A stretch of 7,441 nucleotides of DNA, taken from positions 1-7,441 of the forward strand of contig CAJUDU010000096.1 of NCBI GenBank assembly GCA_910584935.1, given 5' to 3'. Origin of the DNA: an uncultured Butyricicoccus sp. (GTDB taxonomy: Bacteria; Bacillota; Clostridia; Oscillospirales; Butyricicoccaceae). Position numbers and translations under genes: made by a program. Position 1 is the stretch's first letter. Every line of letters starts with the position of its first letter. The notes beneath the pieces were generated by a model. It saw nothing but the letters and a program-made list of their open reading frames with translations. It did no database searches and was not told the DNA's origin. Positions 1-5,187 of the stretch are shown one piece after another.

Positions 1-88
1 CCCAAACGATTACGCCGCCAATGACGCCCAGTGCAGTCAGCAGGGAAGCTGCTTTAATAATGGTATCCGCGCTGATGGTTACTTGCAT
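1..88 (-). CDS. Probable phage holin, 3' end outside the window
   Basis: Only 29 codons are visible. The protein starts M-Q-V-T-I-S-A-D-T-I-I-K-A, then runs into a hydrophobic segment L-L-T-A-L-G-V-I-G-G-V-I-V-W that would cross the membrane. This N-terminal pattern (short polar start, D-x-I-I-K, then a transmembrane helix) is typical of holins in Clostridia phages, which permeabilise the membrane at lysis. The position directly after the tail-fibre/CD1375 block is the usual site of the lysis cassette. The AAGGAGGTGAT site upstream is the strongest in the window. An in-frame TGA three codons upstream supports this ATG. An alternative is another small membrane protein; the rest of the gene and a following endolysin would decide. 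Confidence 0.72.
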   Translation of the reverse strand, partial: MQVTISADTIIKAASLLTALGVIGGVIVW

Positions 89-167
89 AATTTTTCATCA
101 CCTCCTTGTCCGTTGAGCGGGAAGCGGGAGAAATTGCCCCCAAAAGGGTAACCCCCAGATTTTTTTC
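89..167 (-). other. 79-nt spacer before the holin
   Basis: This is the longest non-coding gap in the window. It contains a G/C-rich patch (GGGGG TTA CCC TTTT GGGGG) that can form only a short imperfect stem and has no following T-run in the direction of transcription. I do not call a terminator. At its downstream end, AAGGAGGTGAT (97-107) is a full-length match to the 16S anti-Shine-Dalgarno sequence. Confidence 0.5.
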
Positions 168-284
168 TTATGCGTTCACTTCAAGCGCATCCAGAATTTC
201 TTCCACATCACTGCGAATCAGTGCCGGAACCTGTTCCAGTGTCTTTTTGCCCTTGATAATCAAAGTTGCATATACAACAGCCAT
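168..284 (-). CDS. CD1375-like micro-protein, copy 2 (38 residues)
   Basis: This is a tandem paralogue of the preceding gene: M-A-V-V-Y-A-T-L-I-I-K-G, then T-L-E-Q-V-P-A-L-I-R-S-D-V-E-E-I-L (15-31). The shared frame is M-A-x-V-Y-A-x-L-I-x-K-G-x-K-x-L-E-x-V-P-A-x-I-R-x-D-V-E. AGGAGG (293-298) lies 8 nt before the ATG, a much better site than that of copy 1, so it is probably translated independently. A 49-nt spacer separates it from copy 1 and a 79-nt spacer from the next gene. The predicted structure is two short helices around the V-P-x-x-I-R turn. Function unknown. Confidence 0.87.
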   Translation of the reverse strand: MAVVYATLIIKGKKTLEQVPALIRSDVEEILDALEVNA

Positions 285-333
285 GGCTTCAACCTCCTTC
301 CCAAATAATACTTTCAGTAACCAAAGGCGAAAC

Positions 334-447
334 CTACACATTGGCATCGTCCTTCAGCAGCATTTCCACATCAGCCCGGATACGGGCTGGAACATTTTCG
401 AGTTTTTTCAGTCCTTTGCGAATAAGGTCAGCATATACTTTTGCCAT
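334..447 (-). CDS. CD1375-like micro-protein, copy 1 (37 residues)
   Basis: The protein begins M-A-K-V-Y-A-D-L-I-R-K-G, continues K-L-E-N-V-P-A-R-I-R-A-D-V-E (15-28) and ends in a short acidic tail. This matches my recollection of the CD1375 family of Clostridioides phages, which lies between fibre and holin genes and has no known function. Its ATG overlaps the preceding TAA by one base. The likely ribosome binding site is GGGGGTGA (one mismatch to GGAGGTGA), which overlaps the end of the coiled-coil gene. The ending is TAG. It is too short for standard ORF cut-offs, but its similarity to the next small gene makes it convincing. Confidence 0.85.
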   Translation of the reverse strand: MAKVYADLIRKGLKKLENVPARIRADVEMLLKDDANV

Positions 448-629
448 TACTGTTCACCCCCAACCAAAAGCTCATATACATCACAAAGTGCCATTTGCGT
501 ATCTTCAAGCTGGCTTTCCAAAGCTGAAACCTTCCCGCGAAGCTGCTCATTTTCCATCGCAAGTTGTTCCGGTGTTTTCTTTTGACTCAGCGCCTTTACG
601 GAATCTATACGCAGTCTATTCACGCTCAT
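447..629 (-). CDS. Small coiled-coil protein of unknown function
   Basis: This 60-residue protein has a basic N-terminus (residues 1-18, V-N-R-L-R-I-D-S-V-K). It then has K-K-T-P-E-Q-L-A-M-E-N-E (17-28) and a likely coiled coil (about 22-55) with Leu/Val/Ala at heptad-like spacing through L-R-G-K-V-S-A-L-E-S-Q-L-E-D. Short proteins of this type follow fibre genes in Clostridia phages; I know no function. The start is firm: AGGAGG (639-644) is 9 nt upstream, and the ATG shares a base with the previous TAA (TAATG). The stop overlaps the next ATG in the same manner, so three genes in a row are coupled. It could be an assembly factor or a link to the tail tip; neither is shown by the sequence. 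Confidence 0.8.
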   Translation of the reverse strand: MSVNRLRIDSVKALSQKKTPEQLAMENEQLRGKVSALESQLEDTQMALCDVYELLVGGEQ

Positions 630-2491
630 TATTGAAATCCTCCTTGAATGGACGAAATAAATCCCCCCTGATTACTGTCGCCGCGTTTTACGGTTATCCG
701 GAAATTGAATGCAAAGCCATTTGCAGCAATTTTGTTTTCAAACACATGGTTGATGCCTCTTTTCACTGCATTGGTGCAGTCTTCCCAAACCGGCTGTACG
801 TCTGCCCCATTGTTTGTAACTTCTGCTGTTAAGTCGGCGTCTTCGGGGATAGAACCAGAAACAGACAACACACAAACAGCAATTTGCCCATCAGCAGGCA
901 TTGGTGTAGTCAATGTTACAGACGCTTGTGTTACAGACTTTGTAAAGTTTAACGTATGAGCTGCACTTTCCTTACCATCAGTTACAGAAACAGTCATTAC
1001 ATGGTCGCCATTCAGCAAGCGCATAAAGGATTCTCCGGTTATATCAAAACTGTTATCCACCCCATGCGTTGCTGTGAAACTACGTTTTGCCGCGCCATCT
1101 ATTGTTTCGGTTACAGTTAATATATCGCTGGCATCTTCATCATTAACTGAATAAGAGATTGAAAAACCTTCACTTTTTACACCAATATTTGAATGGTCTG
1201 CATTTGAACAGGTTATGGTGGGCAATTCGTTATTATTTACAGTCCGTTCGGCAGAAGCCATATATCCAGAAACTGCATTATAACTGTCATATGCCTTTAC
1301 GCGATACTGTACCTTTGACCAACCTTTGGTAACGATATCGGCATAACTTAAAGCAGCCCCTTGGTAAACCTGCGTCCATGAAGCTCCACCATTGATACAA
1401 CGTTCCAAGATATAGCCACTCAAATTACCGTCCTGATCGCTGACAGCCGCCCATGAAATGGTTATTGTTTTTCCGCCTCTAATTTCTGCTGGGACAGTAA
1501 TGTTCGTCGGTGCGCCTGGTGCAGTATTATTGATAACCGTAACTTGCGTGCTGACTCTGTATCCGGAATGCAGCCCTGCTGCATCATAAGCACGAACACG
1601 GTACATCACACTTGCTGTGCCAAATGTCACAGTATCAGCAGTTTGTATTGCTGTACCCTGGTAAATCTGATTCCATGCGCCACCACCATCAATGCTTTTT
1701 TCAACTTTATATCCAGCAAGATTATTTTCGGTATCCGTGCTGGCGCTCCATTTTACGGTAATTGTGCTGCCGCCCATAATGGTGCTGGGAATTGTGACGC
1801 TTGTGGGTGTAGTTGGAACGGTATTAGGTCTGACTACGCCGTCATCAGTAACAAGCAAATCGTATGGGAGGATAAAAGCAGGGCGAATAGAATACCGACC
1901 TGTGCAGCGAACCCCTGATACATGAACACGCCCGTCATTTTCCACAAAACTCACATCTCCACGATATCGACAGTCAGGTGAGCGTAACCACCAGCGCTGT
2001 GGGGTACCTGTGGCTTTAAACATCCGCTTCTCACGCGCTGTTTCGTCAGTGTTATCAGCTTTTGGAAACCACGATAATTGATCACCATCATCGCAGGCTG
2101 ACGCGCCAGTGTCATAATACCCTATTTCGTGGGGCGAAAGTAAGAATGCTTTTGTGGCTAAGCCAGATGCACCATAAGCCACAGTATTTCCAGTGCTACC
2201 TGTTCTATATGGAATTCTTACTTGTTTAATGTGCTCACGAATATTGCTACTAATTCTATTGATAAATTCTGTATTGAGATAAGTATGGATGCTACTGGTT
2301 GCGTACGCATTATCTTCAGAAGCATGCCATTGCATGTTTGCGAGGTAATCTCGCTCTAGCAATAGCCAGACCCCGTCACAGCTTAAATCGTATCTTGACG
2401 AAGGTCGTCCTTTATGCACAATAATAAAATTCATACCTCCGGTTTCCACAATACTGCCAACGGCTTTATCGCCTAGTTTTACAGTTCCCAT
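629..2491 (-). CDS. Receptor-binding candidate: DUF6273/lectin-like head, two Fn3 domains, Ig-like domains
   Basis: This is the largest protein here, at 620 residues. Residues about 15-212 look like a DUF6273 domain, related to C-type-lectin/formylglycine-enzyme-like folds. They include W-W-L-R-S-P (167-172), D-V-S-F-V-E-N-D-G-R-V (179-189) and S-I-R-P-A-F-I-L-P (201-209). Two fibronectin type III domains follow (about 225-321 and 322-420) with matching blocks G-x-x-I-T-V/I-x-W, L-A/S-G-Y, G-G-x-W-x-Q-x-Y-Q-G and Y-R-V-R/K-A-Y-D. A third Ig/Fn3-like region (421-520) and a beta-rich C-terminal part (521-620) end the protein. No signal peptide or membrane segment is seen. GAGGG lies 8 nt before the ATG, a weaker site than its neighbours have. 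The stop shares its A with the next ATG, and the last codons encode the next gene's AGGAGG. Parts of the gene are clearly more AT-rich than the baseplate genes. A host-binding role is inferred. Confidence 0.85.
   Translation of the reverse strand: MGTVKLGDKAVGSIVETGGMNFIIVHKGRPSSRYDLSCDGVWLLLERDYLANMQWHASEDNAYATSSIHTYLNTEFINRISSNIREHIKQVRIPYRTGSTGNTVAYGASGLATKAFLLSPHEIGYYDTGASACDDGDQLSWFPKADNTDETAREKRMFKATGTPQRWWLRSPDCRYRGDVSFVENDGRVHVSGVRCTGRYSIRPAFILPYDLLVTDDGVVRPNTVPTTPTSVTIPSTIMGGSTITVKWSASTDTENNLAGYKVEKSIDGGGAWNQIYQGTAIQTADTVTFGTASVMYRVRAYDAAGLHSGYRVSTQVTVINNTAPGAPTNITVPAEIRGGKTITISWAAVSDQDGNLSGYILERCINGGASWTQVYQGAALSYADIVTKGWSKVQYRVKAYDSYNAVSGYMASAERTVNNNELPTITCSNADHSNIGVKSEGFSISYSVNDEDASDILTVTETIDGAAKRSFTATHGVDNSFDITGESFMRLLNGDHVMTVSVTDGKESAAHTLNFTKSVTQASVTLTTPMPADGQIAVCVLSVSGSIPEDADLTAEVTNNGADVQPVWEDCTNAVKRGINHVFENKIAANGFAFNFRITVKRGDSNQGGFISSIQGGFQ
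1232..1528 (-). other. Fibronectin type III domain 2
   Basis: Residues about 322-420: P-T-N-I-T-V-P, T-I-T-I-S-W-A-A, L-S-G-Y-I-L-E-R, W-T-Q-V-Y-Q-G, Y-R-V-K-A-Y-D. The DNA around 1361-1380 still resembles that around 1658-1677 in domain 1, so the two copies are an internal duplication. Confidence 0.82.
1529..1819 (-). other. Fibronectin type III domain 1
   Basis: Residues about 225-321: P-T-S-V-T-I-P, T-I-T-V-K-W-S-A, L-A-G-Y-K-V-E-K-S, W-N-Q-I-Y-Q-G, Y-R-V-R-A-Y-D-A-A-G. The conserved Trp, the Tyr of the E/F region and the Y-R-V-R-A strand are visible. This copy aligns with domain 2 over its full length. Confidence 0.82.
1856..2449 (-). other. DUF6273 / C-type-lectin-like domain
   Basis: This covers residues 15 to 212 of the 620-residue protein. 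The W-W-L-R-S-P ... D-G-R-V ... G-V-R ... S-I-R-P-A-F framework is the recognisable signature. The residues between these anchors (about 173-200) are the part expected to be exposed and variable in such folds. Confidence 0.72.
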
Positions 2492-2508
2492 ATGTCAATC
2501 CCTCACTA

Positions 2509-2979
2509 TTAAAACTCAATGCGTTCCATCGGCGCATTCCACACGCCAGAAACAGTTAAATCATTCAGCGAACCGAATGTTACAACAAACGGATTCCCTG
2601 AAACTTCAGTTCCATACATAAGCTCTAACAGCGCAACTCTGATATCTAATGCAGAAATCAATGTCCGCAGTGCCGGATGCGCAGCTGGATCATCATTATG
2701 CGTGTTAATCGAACCACTCACATCAATATCCGGCAGTTGTGCCGCAGGCACTTTCCCGCTGCTGTCCAAACTGGCAATACCGTCTGGCCGACCTTTAGAT
2801 GCCTGAAACCCGTTCAATTTCTTTTTCACTGCATGGATATTTTCCAATATCTTTTGTATCAGCGGATTGACAACCCCATCCGCATCCACAGGGTCATCCT
2901 GTGTCAGTTTCGGAATGTCTTCGCGGTATGTAGGATTCTCCGGCAGTTCATAGACAGATTCCGTAGCAGTTTCAGCCAT
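2509..2979 (-). CDS. Short tail fibre protein sharing the first fibre's docking module
   Basis: This 156-residue protein has an N-terminal module (about 10-56) with E-L-P-E-N-P-T-Y-R-E-D-I and N-P-L-I-Q-K-I-L-E-N-I-H-A-V-K, which is paralogous to the first fibre. It continues with G-R-P-D-G-I-A-S-L-D-S-S-G-K-V-P-A-A-Q-L-P (63-83), a frequent fibre-shaft signature. A His motif follows, T-H-N-D-D-P-A-A-H-P-A-L-R (93-105), as in the first fibre. The C-terminal strand set ends G-V-W-N-A-P-M-E-R-I-E-F. The ATG at 2979 is preferred over the GTG one codon earlier, because AGGAGG (2988-2993) is then at 8 nt. It probably forms a short trimeric stem on the baseplate or carries the large protein encoded next. 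That partnership is inferred from adjacency and a 17-nt gap. Confidence 0.85.
   Translation of the reverse strand: MAETATESVYELPENPTYREDIPKLTQDDPVDADGVVNPLIQKILENIHAVKKKLNGFQASKGRPDGIASLDSSGKVPAAQLPDIDVSGSINTHNDDPAAHPALRTLISALDIRVALLELMYGTEVSGNPFVVTFGSLNDLTVSGVWNAPMERIEF
2809..2979 (-). other. Docking module, copy 2 (short fibre, residues 1-57)
   Basis: It shares L-P-E-N-P, a D/E-I-x-x-L turn, D-A-D/E and N-P-L-I-Q-x-I-L-E-N-I-x-A-V-K with the first fibre. DNA similarity extends to the L-P-E-N-P codons (around 2938-2952 against 5138-5152). Confidence 0.75.
2837..2868. repeat. Diverged direct repeat, copy B (pairs with 5039-5070)
   Basis: This is the second copy of the 32-bp stretch encoding the N-P-L-I-Q helix, with 28 of 32 positions identical to copy A by hand alignment. 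The two lie in the same orientation about 2.2 kb apart. Confidence 0.8.
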
Positions 2980-2982
2980 CAC

Positions 2983-3105
2983 TTAGCCCTCCTCACAGAT
3001 TTCCTGTACCTGTTCACCGGTAATCCATCCCTTTTTCGCGGCAGCTTGTACGCCTGCTTTGCTTAGCCTACCGGACAAATACAGCCGTTTAATGGATTCA
3101 TACAT
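2983..3105 (-). CDS. xkdX: XkdX family protein (40 residues)
   Basis: The protein is a textbook XkdX: it starts M-Y-E-S-I-K-R-L-Y, continues with S-G-R-L-S-K-A-G-V-Q-A-A (11-22), and then K-K-G-W-I-T-G-E-Q-V-Q-E-I (24-36). The family is named from the PBSX defective prophage of Bacillus subtilis. It is common between tail-fibre genes of Gram-positive phages, and its molecular role is not established. I use the ATG at 3105, because AGGAGG (3115-3120) lies 9 nt upstream and the length fits the family. An in-frame reading from 3222 would add 39 residues overlapping the preceding gene with no similarity to XkdX. The stop lies 3 nt before the next start, and the last codons (E-E-G) form the next gene's ribosome binding site. 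Confidence 0.93.
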   Translation of the reverse strand: MYESIKRLYLSGRLSKAGVQAAAKKGWITGEQVQEICEEG

Positions 3106-3122
3106 GATAATTTTCCTCCTTT

Positions 3123-3527
3123 TTATGGTTCTAACGCAGAAATAATCAACGAATCCAGCGTGTCCTGCTGGTTTTGCAGGGTACGTTCCGCCAGTGTGCT
3201 TTGTGCCATGGAAACCCAGCAAACTTGTTTTTCTTCCTCCTGAACCGTGCCGCCAGCGCCAGACATCCCATGCATTGCAAGTTCTTTGTACCCTTTGCCC
3301 ACGCCAGTACGTATCGTATAATTTTCATGGATAAATGTGCCGAAATCATCTTTTACTGTAATCATCGCACAGTTTTCAGGCGTGAATAATTTCAGCAAGT
3401 CATCCAGGCTGGTATTGGGGCTGAATAAAAATGTTAAGCAATCCCTTGTAACACCCTGGTAATTTACCGGACTGCCGTGGACGCCTTCACAGTCCAGTGT
3501 GCAGCCGTTTGTCAGTAAGATTGTCAT
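3123..3527 (-). CDS. Conserved small phage tail protein of unknown function
   Basis: This 134-residue protein begins with a compact N-terminal beta part (T-I-L-L-T-N-G-C-T-L-D-C-E-G) and continues into an alpha/beta middle with S-L-D-D-L-L-K-L-F (40-48) and M-I-T-V-K-D-D-F-G-T (55-64). It ends with a helix, M-A-Q-S-T-L-A-E-R-T-L-Q-N-Q-Q-D-T-L-D-S-L (108-128). Proteins of this size with such a terminal helix commonly sit directly before XkdX in Clostridia phages, but I cannot name the family. AGGAGG at 3534-3539 is 6 nt before the ATG, so the start is firm. The following XkdX gene starts 17 nt after its stop. Expression as a structural or assembly protein is inferred only from context. Confidence 0.78.
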   Translation of the reverse strand: MTILLTNGCTLDCEGVHGSPVNYQGVTRDCLTFLFSPNTSLDDLLKLFTPENCAMITVKDDFGTFIHENYTIRTGVGKGYKELAMHGMSGAGGTVQEEEKQVCWVSMAQSTLAERTLQNQQDTLDSLIISALEP

Positions 3528-3542
3528 AGATATCCTCCTCGT

Positions 3543-4250
3543 TTAAGTTAATTGGTTGTTGATTACAAGCGGAATAGAATGCCCATCAATGGCGATGTAA
3601 GAAGGAAGGGTCATTTCTGTGTAAGTCGTTATCGGAACATTCGCAGTATAGATTGCGGCCCTTATTGACAAAGCATTGCCTGATATGCTGGGATAAAATG
3701 TACCGGAGGCATATGTGTCCACATAATCAATATCTGGAGTGCTTCCACAACAATACGCGGACCAACCGCCATTACCAGACCATCTGCCAGAACCAGAGGA
3801 TGATCTGGTAAAACTATTCGCCCAGCTTACACTAAATGAAACTGACGCGCCATACATTCTATCGAAGCTCACAAGATTGCCAAGGGGATATTCGCGCCCA
3901 TCCTGAAAGTGCACATAAAAGGAGCCGTATAGTTCAACACTTTTCCCGATTGTATTGCAGGTTACGCGAAAAGTCGTATCGGAAATACTTACGCCGCCAT
4001 ATTGATTTGCTACTGCCAGTGTGTTTCCAATTACGTCTGTATAATTTCCGGAGGAATCTACTAACTGTACGGTGATTTCGGATAGGCACAATTCAACATA
4101 ACTGACATCATCCAGCCTGCCAAAGAATTGCCGCCGGGCAGAACCTACCGCATTAAACCCCTGCAAAATACTCCGTGTCACGCCATCCACGCCAACATAA
4201 ATGGTATTCGCCCACCGCACCACACCATTTTCGCCCATATAAACCGGCAA
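3543..4250 (-). CDS. Unrecognised beta-rich phage tail protein with tandem YxGxxGV repeats
   Basis: This 235-residue protein opens with two copies of a short repeat: V-Y-M-G-E-N-G-V-V-R (3-12) and I-Y-V-G-V-D-G-V-T-R (17-26). Similar Y-V-G-V-N-G-V repeats occur at the N-terminus of small tail proteins in Clostridia phages. The rest (about 45-235) is dominated by Ser, Thr, Tyr, Gly and alternating hydrophobics, as in an all-beta structural protein. It has a Ser/Gly stretch around S150-S-S-G-S-G and a vicinal Cys pair (C167-C168). I see no enzyme motif, signal peptide or membrane segment. The TTG start is chosen from AGGAG 10 nt upstream. The gene sits 16 nt after the first fibre and 15 nt before the next gene, so it belongs to the tail operon. 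A tip or adhesin role is inferred from position and composition. Confidence 0.72.
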   Translation of the reverse strand: MPVYMGENGVVRWANTIYVGVDGVTRSILQGFNAVGSARRQFFGRLDDVSYVELCLSEITVQLVDSSGNYTDVIGNTLAVANQYGGVSISDTTFRVTCNTIGKSVELYGSFYVHFQDGREYPLGNLVSFDRMYGASVSFSVSWANSFTRSSSGSGRWSGNGGWSAYCCGSTPDIDYVDTYASGTFYPSISGNALSIRAAIYTANVPITTYTEMTLPSYIAIDGHSIPLVINNQLT

Positions 4251-4260
4251 GCTGCATCAT

Positions 4261-4265
4261 CTCCT
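4261..4265 (-). promoter_or_regulatory. Ribosome binding site that decides a TTG start
   Basis: AGGAG lies 10 nt before the TTG at 4250. An in-frame TGA lies three codons upstream of this TTG, so no earlier start is possible. The next in-frame ATG, four codons later, is too far from the site. This supports the TTG. Confidence 0.7.
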
Positions 4266-4266
4266 A

Positions 4267-5169
4267 TCAAATATACACCAGCGAAATACAACCATTGGAA
4301 ACCGATGATGGTGTGTAAGCCATTAGCTGTATACCGCGATAGCGTGTAGAACTGTCATTAAACGTATAACCAGATTGTCCAGTCCCGCCATTGGCTACTG
4401 GAAGTGTGCCTGTCACCCCAGGCGAAACATCAGACCGTCCGTTAAAACTCGCAGCATACGAGCTTGACAAATTGGTACGGATTGAACGCGCCGTTGCCAG
4501 TCCCCGGGCATATTCAGCCGTCCCGTTTGTCGCAGGCACACTCTGCGCAGCCAGTTCCGTGCCGTTTATGGTCACCTTGCCGCTTACGGCAAGTTCTATG
4601 TTTTTCGCTTTTATTTCCAGATTATCATCCGTCGGCTCAGCAAGATGCACATAGTCCCCATCGCCCAAATTGATTTTCGTGCCATAATTGCCGCTGCCTT
4701 TTATTCGCAAATCCCCGGTCAATGTCCCGCCTGTTAGTGGCAAATAATCACCGTGGGTATGTGCTACGGGGGCTTTGCCGTTCAGCGCGGTTCGAATGTC
4801 CTCATGCGCGGCCGCGCTGACATTGTGGTTTGTCAGTTCTTCCAGTACAGCCGCTGCGCTGCCCGCCTTATCCGCGCCGGTTTGTGTATAATCTGTCTGG
4901 TGTGGATTGTCTGTATTTACAGTATGCGCGTCAAGGATTCTCTTGAGTTCGCCAACGCCACCGCCCAGCAAATCCCGGATATCTGCATGGGCATTTCCAT
5001 CCACGTCATGCGACTGCAAAAGAATTTTTACCGCTAAAATATTTTCCAAAATCATTTGGATCAGCGGGTTAAAAGTATCTTCCGCATCAGCATAATCCCT
5101 GCGCTGCAGCCTGCGGATCTCGTCATGGAATGCCGGATTTTCCGGCAGTGAATAGGTCTGTTCTTTCAT
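4267..5169 (-). CDS. Phage tail fibre protein (first fibre)
   Basis: This 300-residue fibre is probably trimeric and located on the baseplate. The order of parts is: a helical docking module (1-51, with L-P-E-N-P and N-P-L-I-Q-x-I-L-E-N-I); a His motif H-D-x-D-G-N-A-H-A-D-I-R (about 54-65); N-P-H-Q (88-91); a second His motif H-N-V-S-A-A-A-H-E-D-I-R (115-126); H-T-H-G-D-Y-L-P-L-T-G-G-T-L-T-G (137-152), a common fibre-shaft signature; a beta-rich segment with K-V-T-I-N-G-T-E; and L-P-V-A-N-G-G-T-G before a short tip. I place the start at the ATG at 5169, because AAGG at 5178-5181 lies 8 nt upstream. The upstream in-frame GTG at 5178 overlaps that site. The N-terminal module recurs in the gene at 2509-2979. 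The host-recognition role is inferred; the fibre identity is well supported. Confidence 0.88.
   Translation of the reverse strand: MKEQTYSLPENPAFHDEIRRLQRRDYADAEDTFNPLIQMILENILAVKILLQSHDVDGNAHADIRDLLGGGVGELKRILDAHTVNTDNPHQTDYTQTGADKAGSAAAVLEELTNHNVSAAAHEDIRTALNGKAPVAHTHGDYLPLTGGTLTGDLRIKGSGNYGTKINLGDGDYVHLAEPTDDNLEIKAKNIELAVSGKVTINGTELAAQSVPATNGTAEYARGLATARSIRTNLSSSYAASFNGRSDVSPGVTGTLPVANGGTGQSGYTFNDSSTRYRGIQLMAYTPSSVSNGCISLVYI
5017..5169 (-). other. Docking module, copy 1 (first fibre, residues 1-51)
   Basis: The segment reads L-P-E-N-P-x-F-H-D-E-I-R-x-L, then D-A-x-x-x-x-N-P-L-I-Q-M-I-L-E-N-I-L-A-V-K. It aligns without gaps over the second half with the N-terminus of the short fibre at 2509-2979. 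The DNA at 5039-5070 matches 2837-2868 at 28 of 32 positions by my count. Confidence 0.75.
5039..5070. repeat. Diverged direct repeat, copy A (pairs with 2837-2868)
   Basis: This 32-bp stretch encodes the N-P-L-I-Q-x-I-L-E-N-I part of the docking module. Compared base by base with 2837-2868 it differs at four positions only. It could reflect gene duplication, recombination between fibre genes, or strong selection on the encoded helix. Confidence 0.8.
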
Positions 5170-5187
5170 GTTCAGCACCTTTTTTCA

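Noticed and set aside
110..170. Possible terminator in the G/C-rich patch before the holin
   Set aside because: The stem is only 3-4 bp and imperfect, and no T-run follows on the minus strand. The T-run lies on the plus-strand side, where no gene is transcribed toward it.
1..620. A reverse transcriptase or template repeat next to the lectin-like gene
   Set aside because: The DNA downstream of the gene within the window is fully accounted for by small genes and the holin start. I found no near-copy of the 1874-1993 region by reading.
266..832. Plus-strand open frame of 188 codons (also 106-585 plus)
   Set aside because: They run antisense across several well-supported minus-strand genes, have no ribosome binding site, and the translations resemble no protein family. 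They are shadows.
1232..1819. Direct repeats within the Fn3 region as a mobile or recombination element
   Set aside because: The similarity is explained by two homologous Fn3 domains. The DNA copies are too diverged and lack terminal features.
629..2491. RGD tripeptides (residues 177-179 and 603-605) as cell-binding motifs
   Set aside because: RGD binding concerns eukaryotic integrins. Two chance occurrences in a 620-residue phage protein carry no weight.
2983..3222. A 79-residue version of XkdX starting at 3222
   Set aside because: The extra 39 residues overlap the preceding gene and do not resemble XkdX. The strong AGGAGG points to the ATG at 3105, giving the usual family length.
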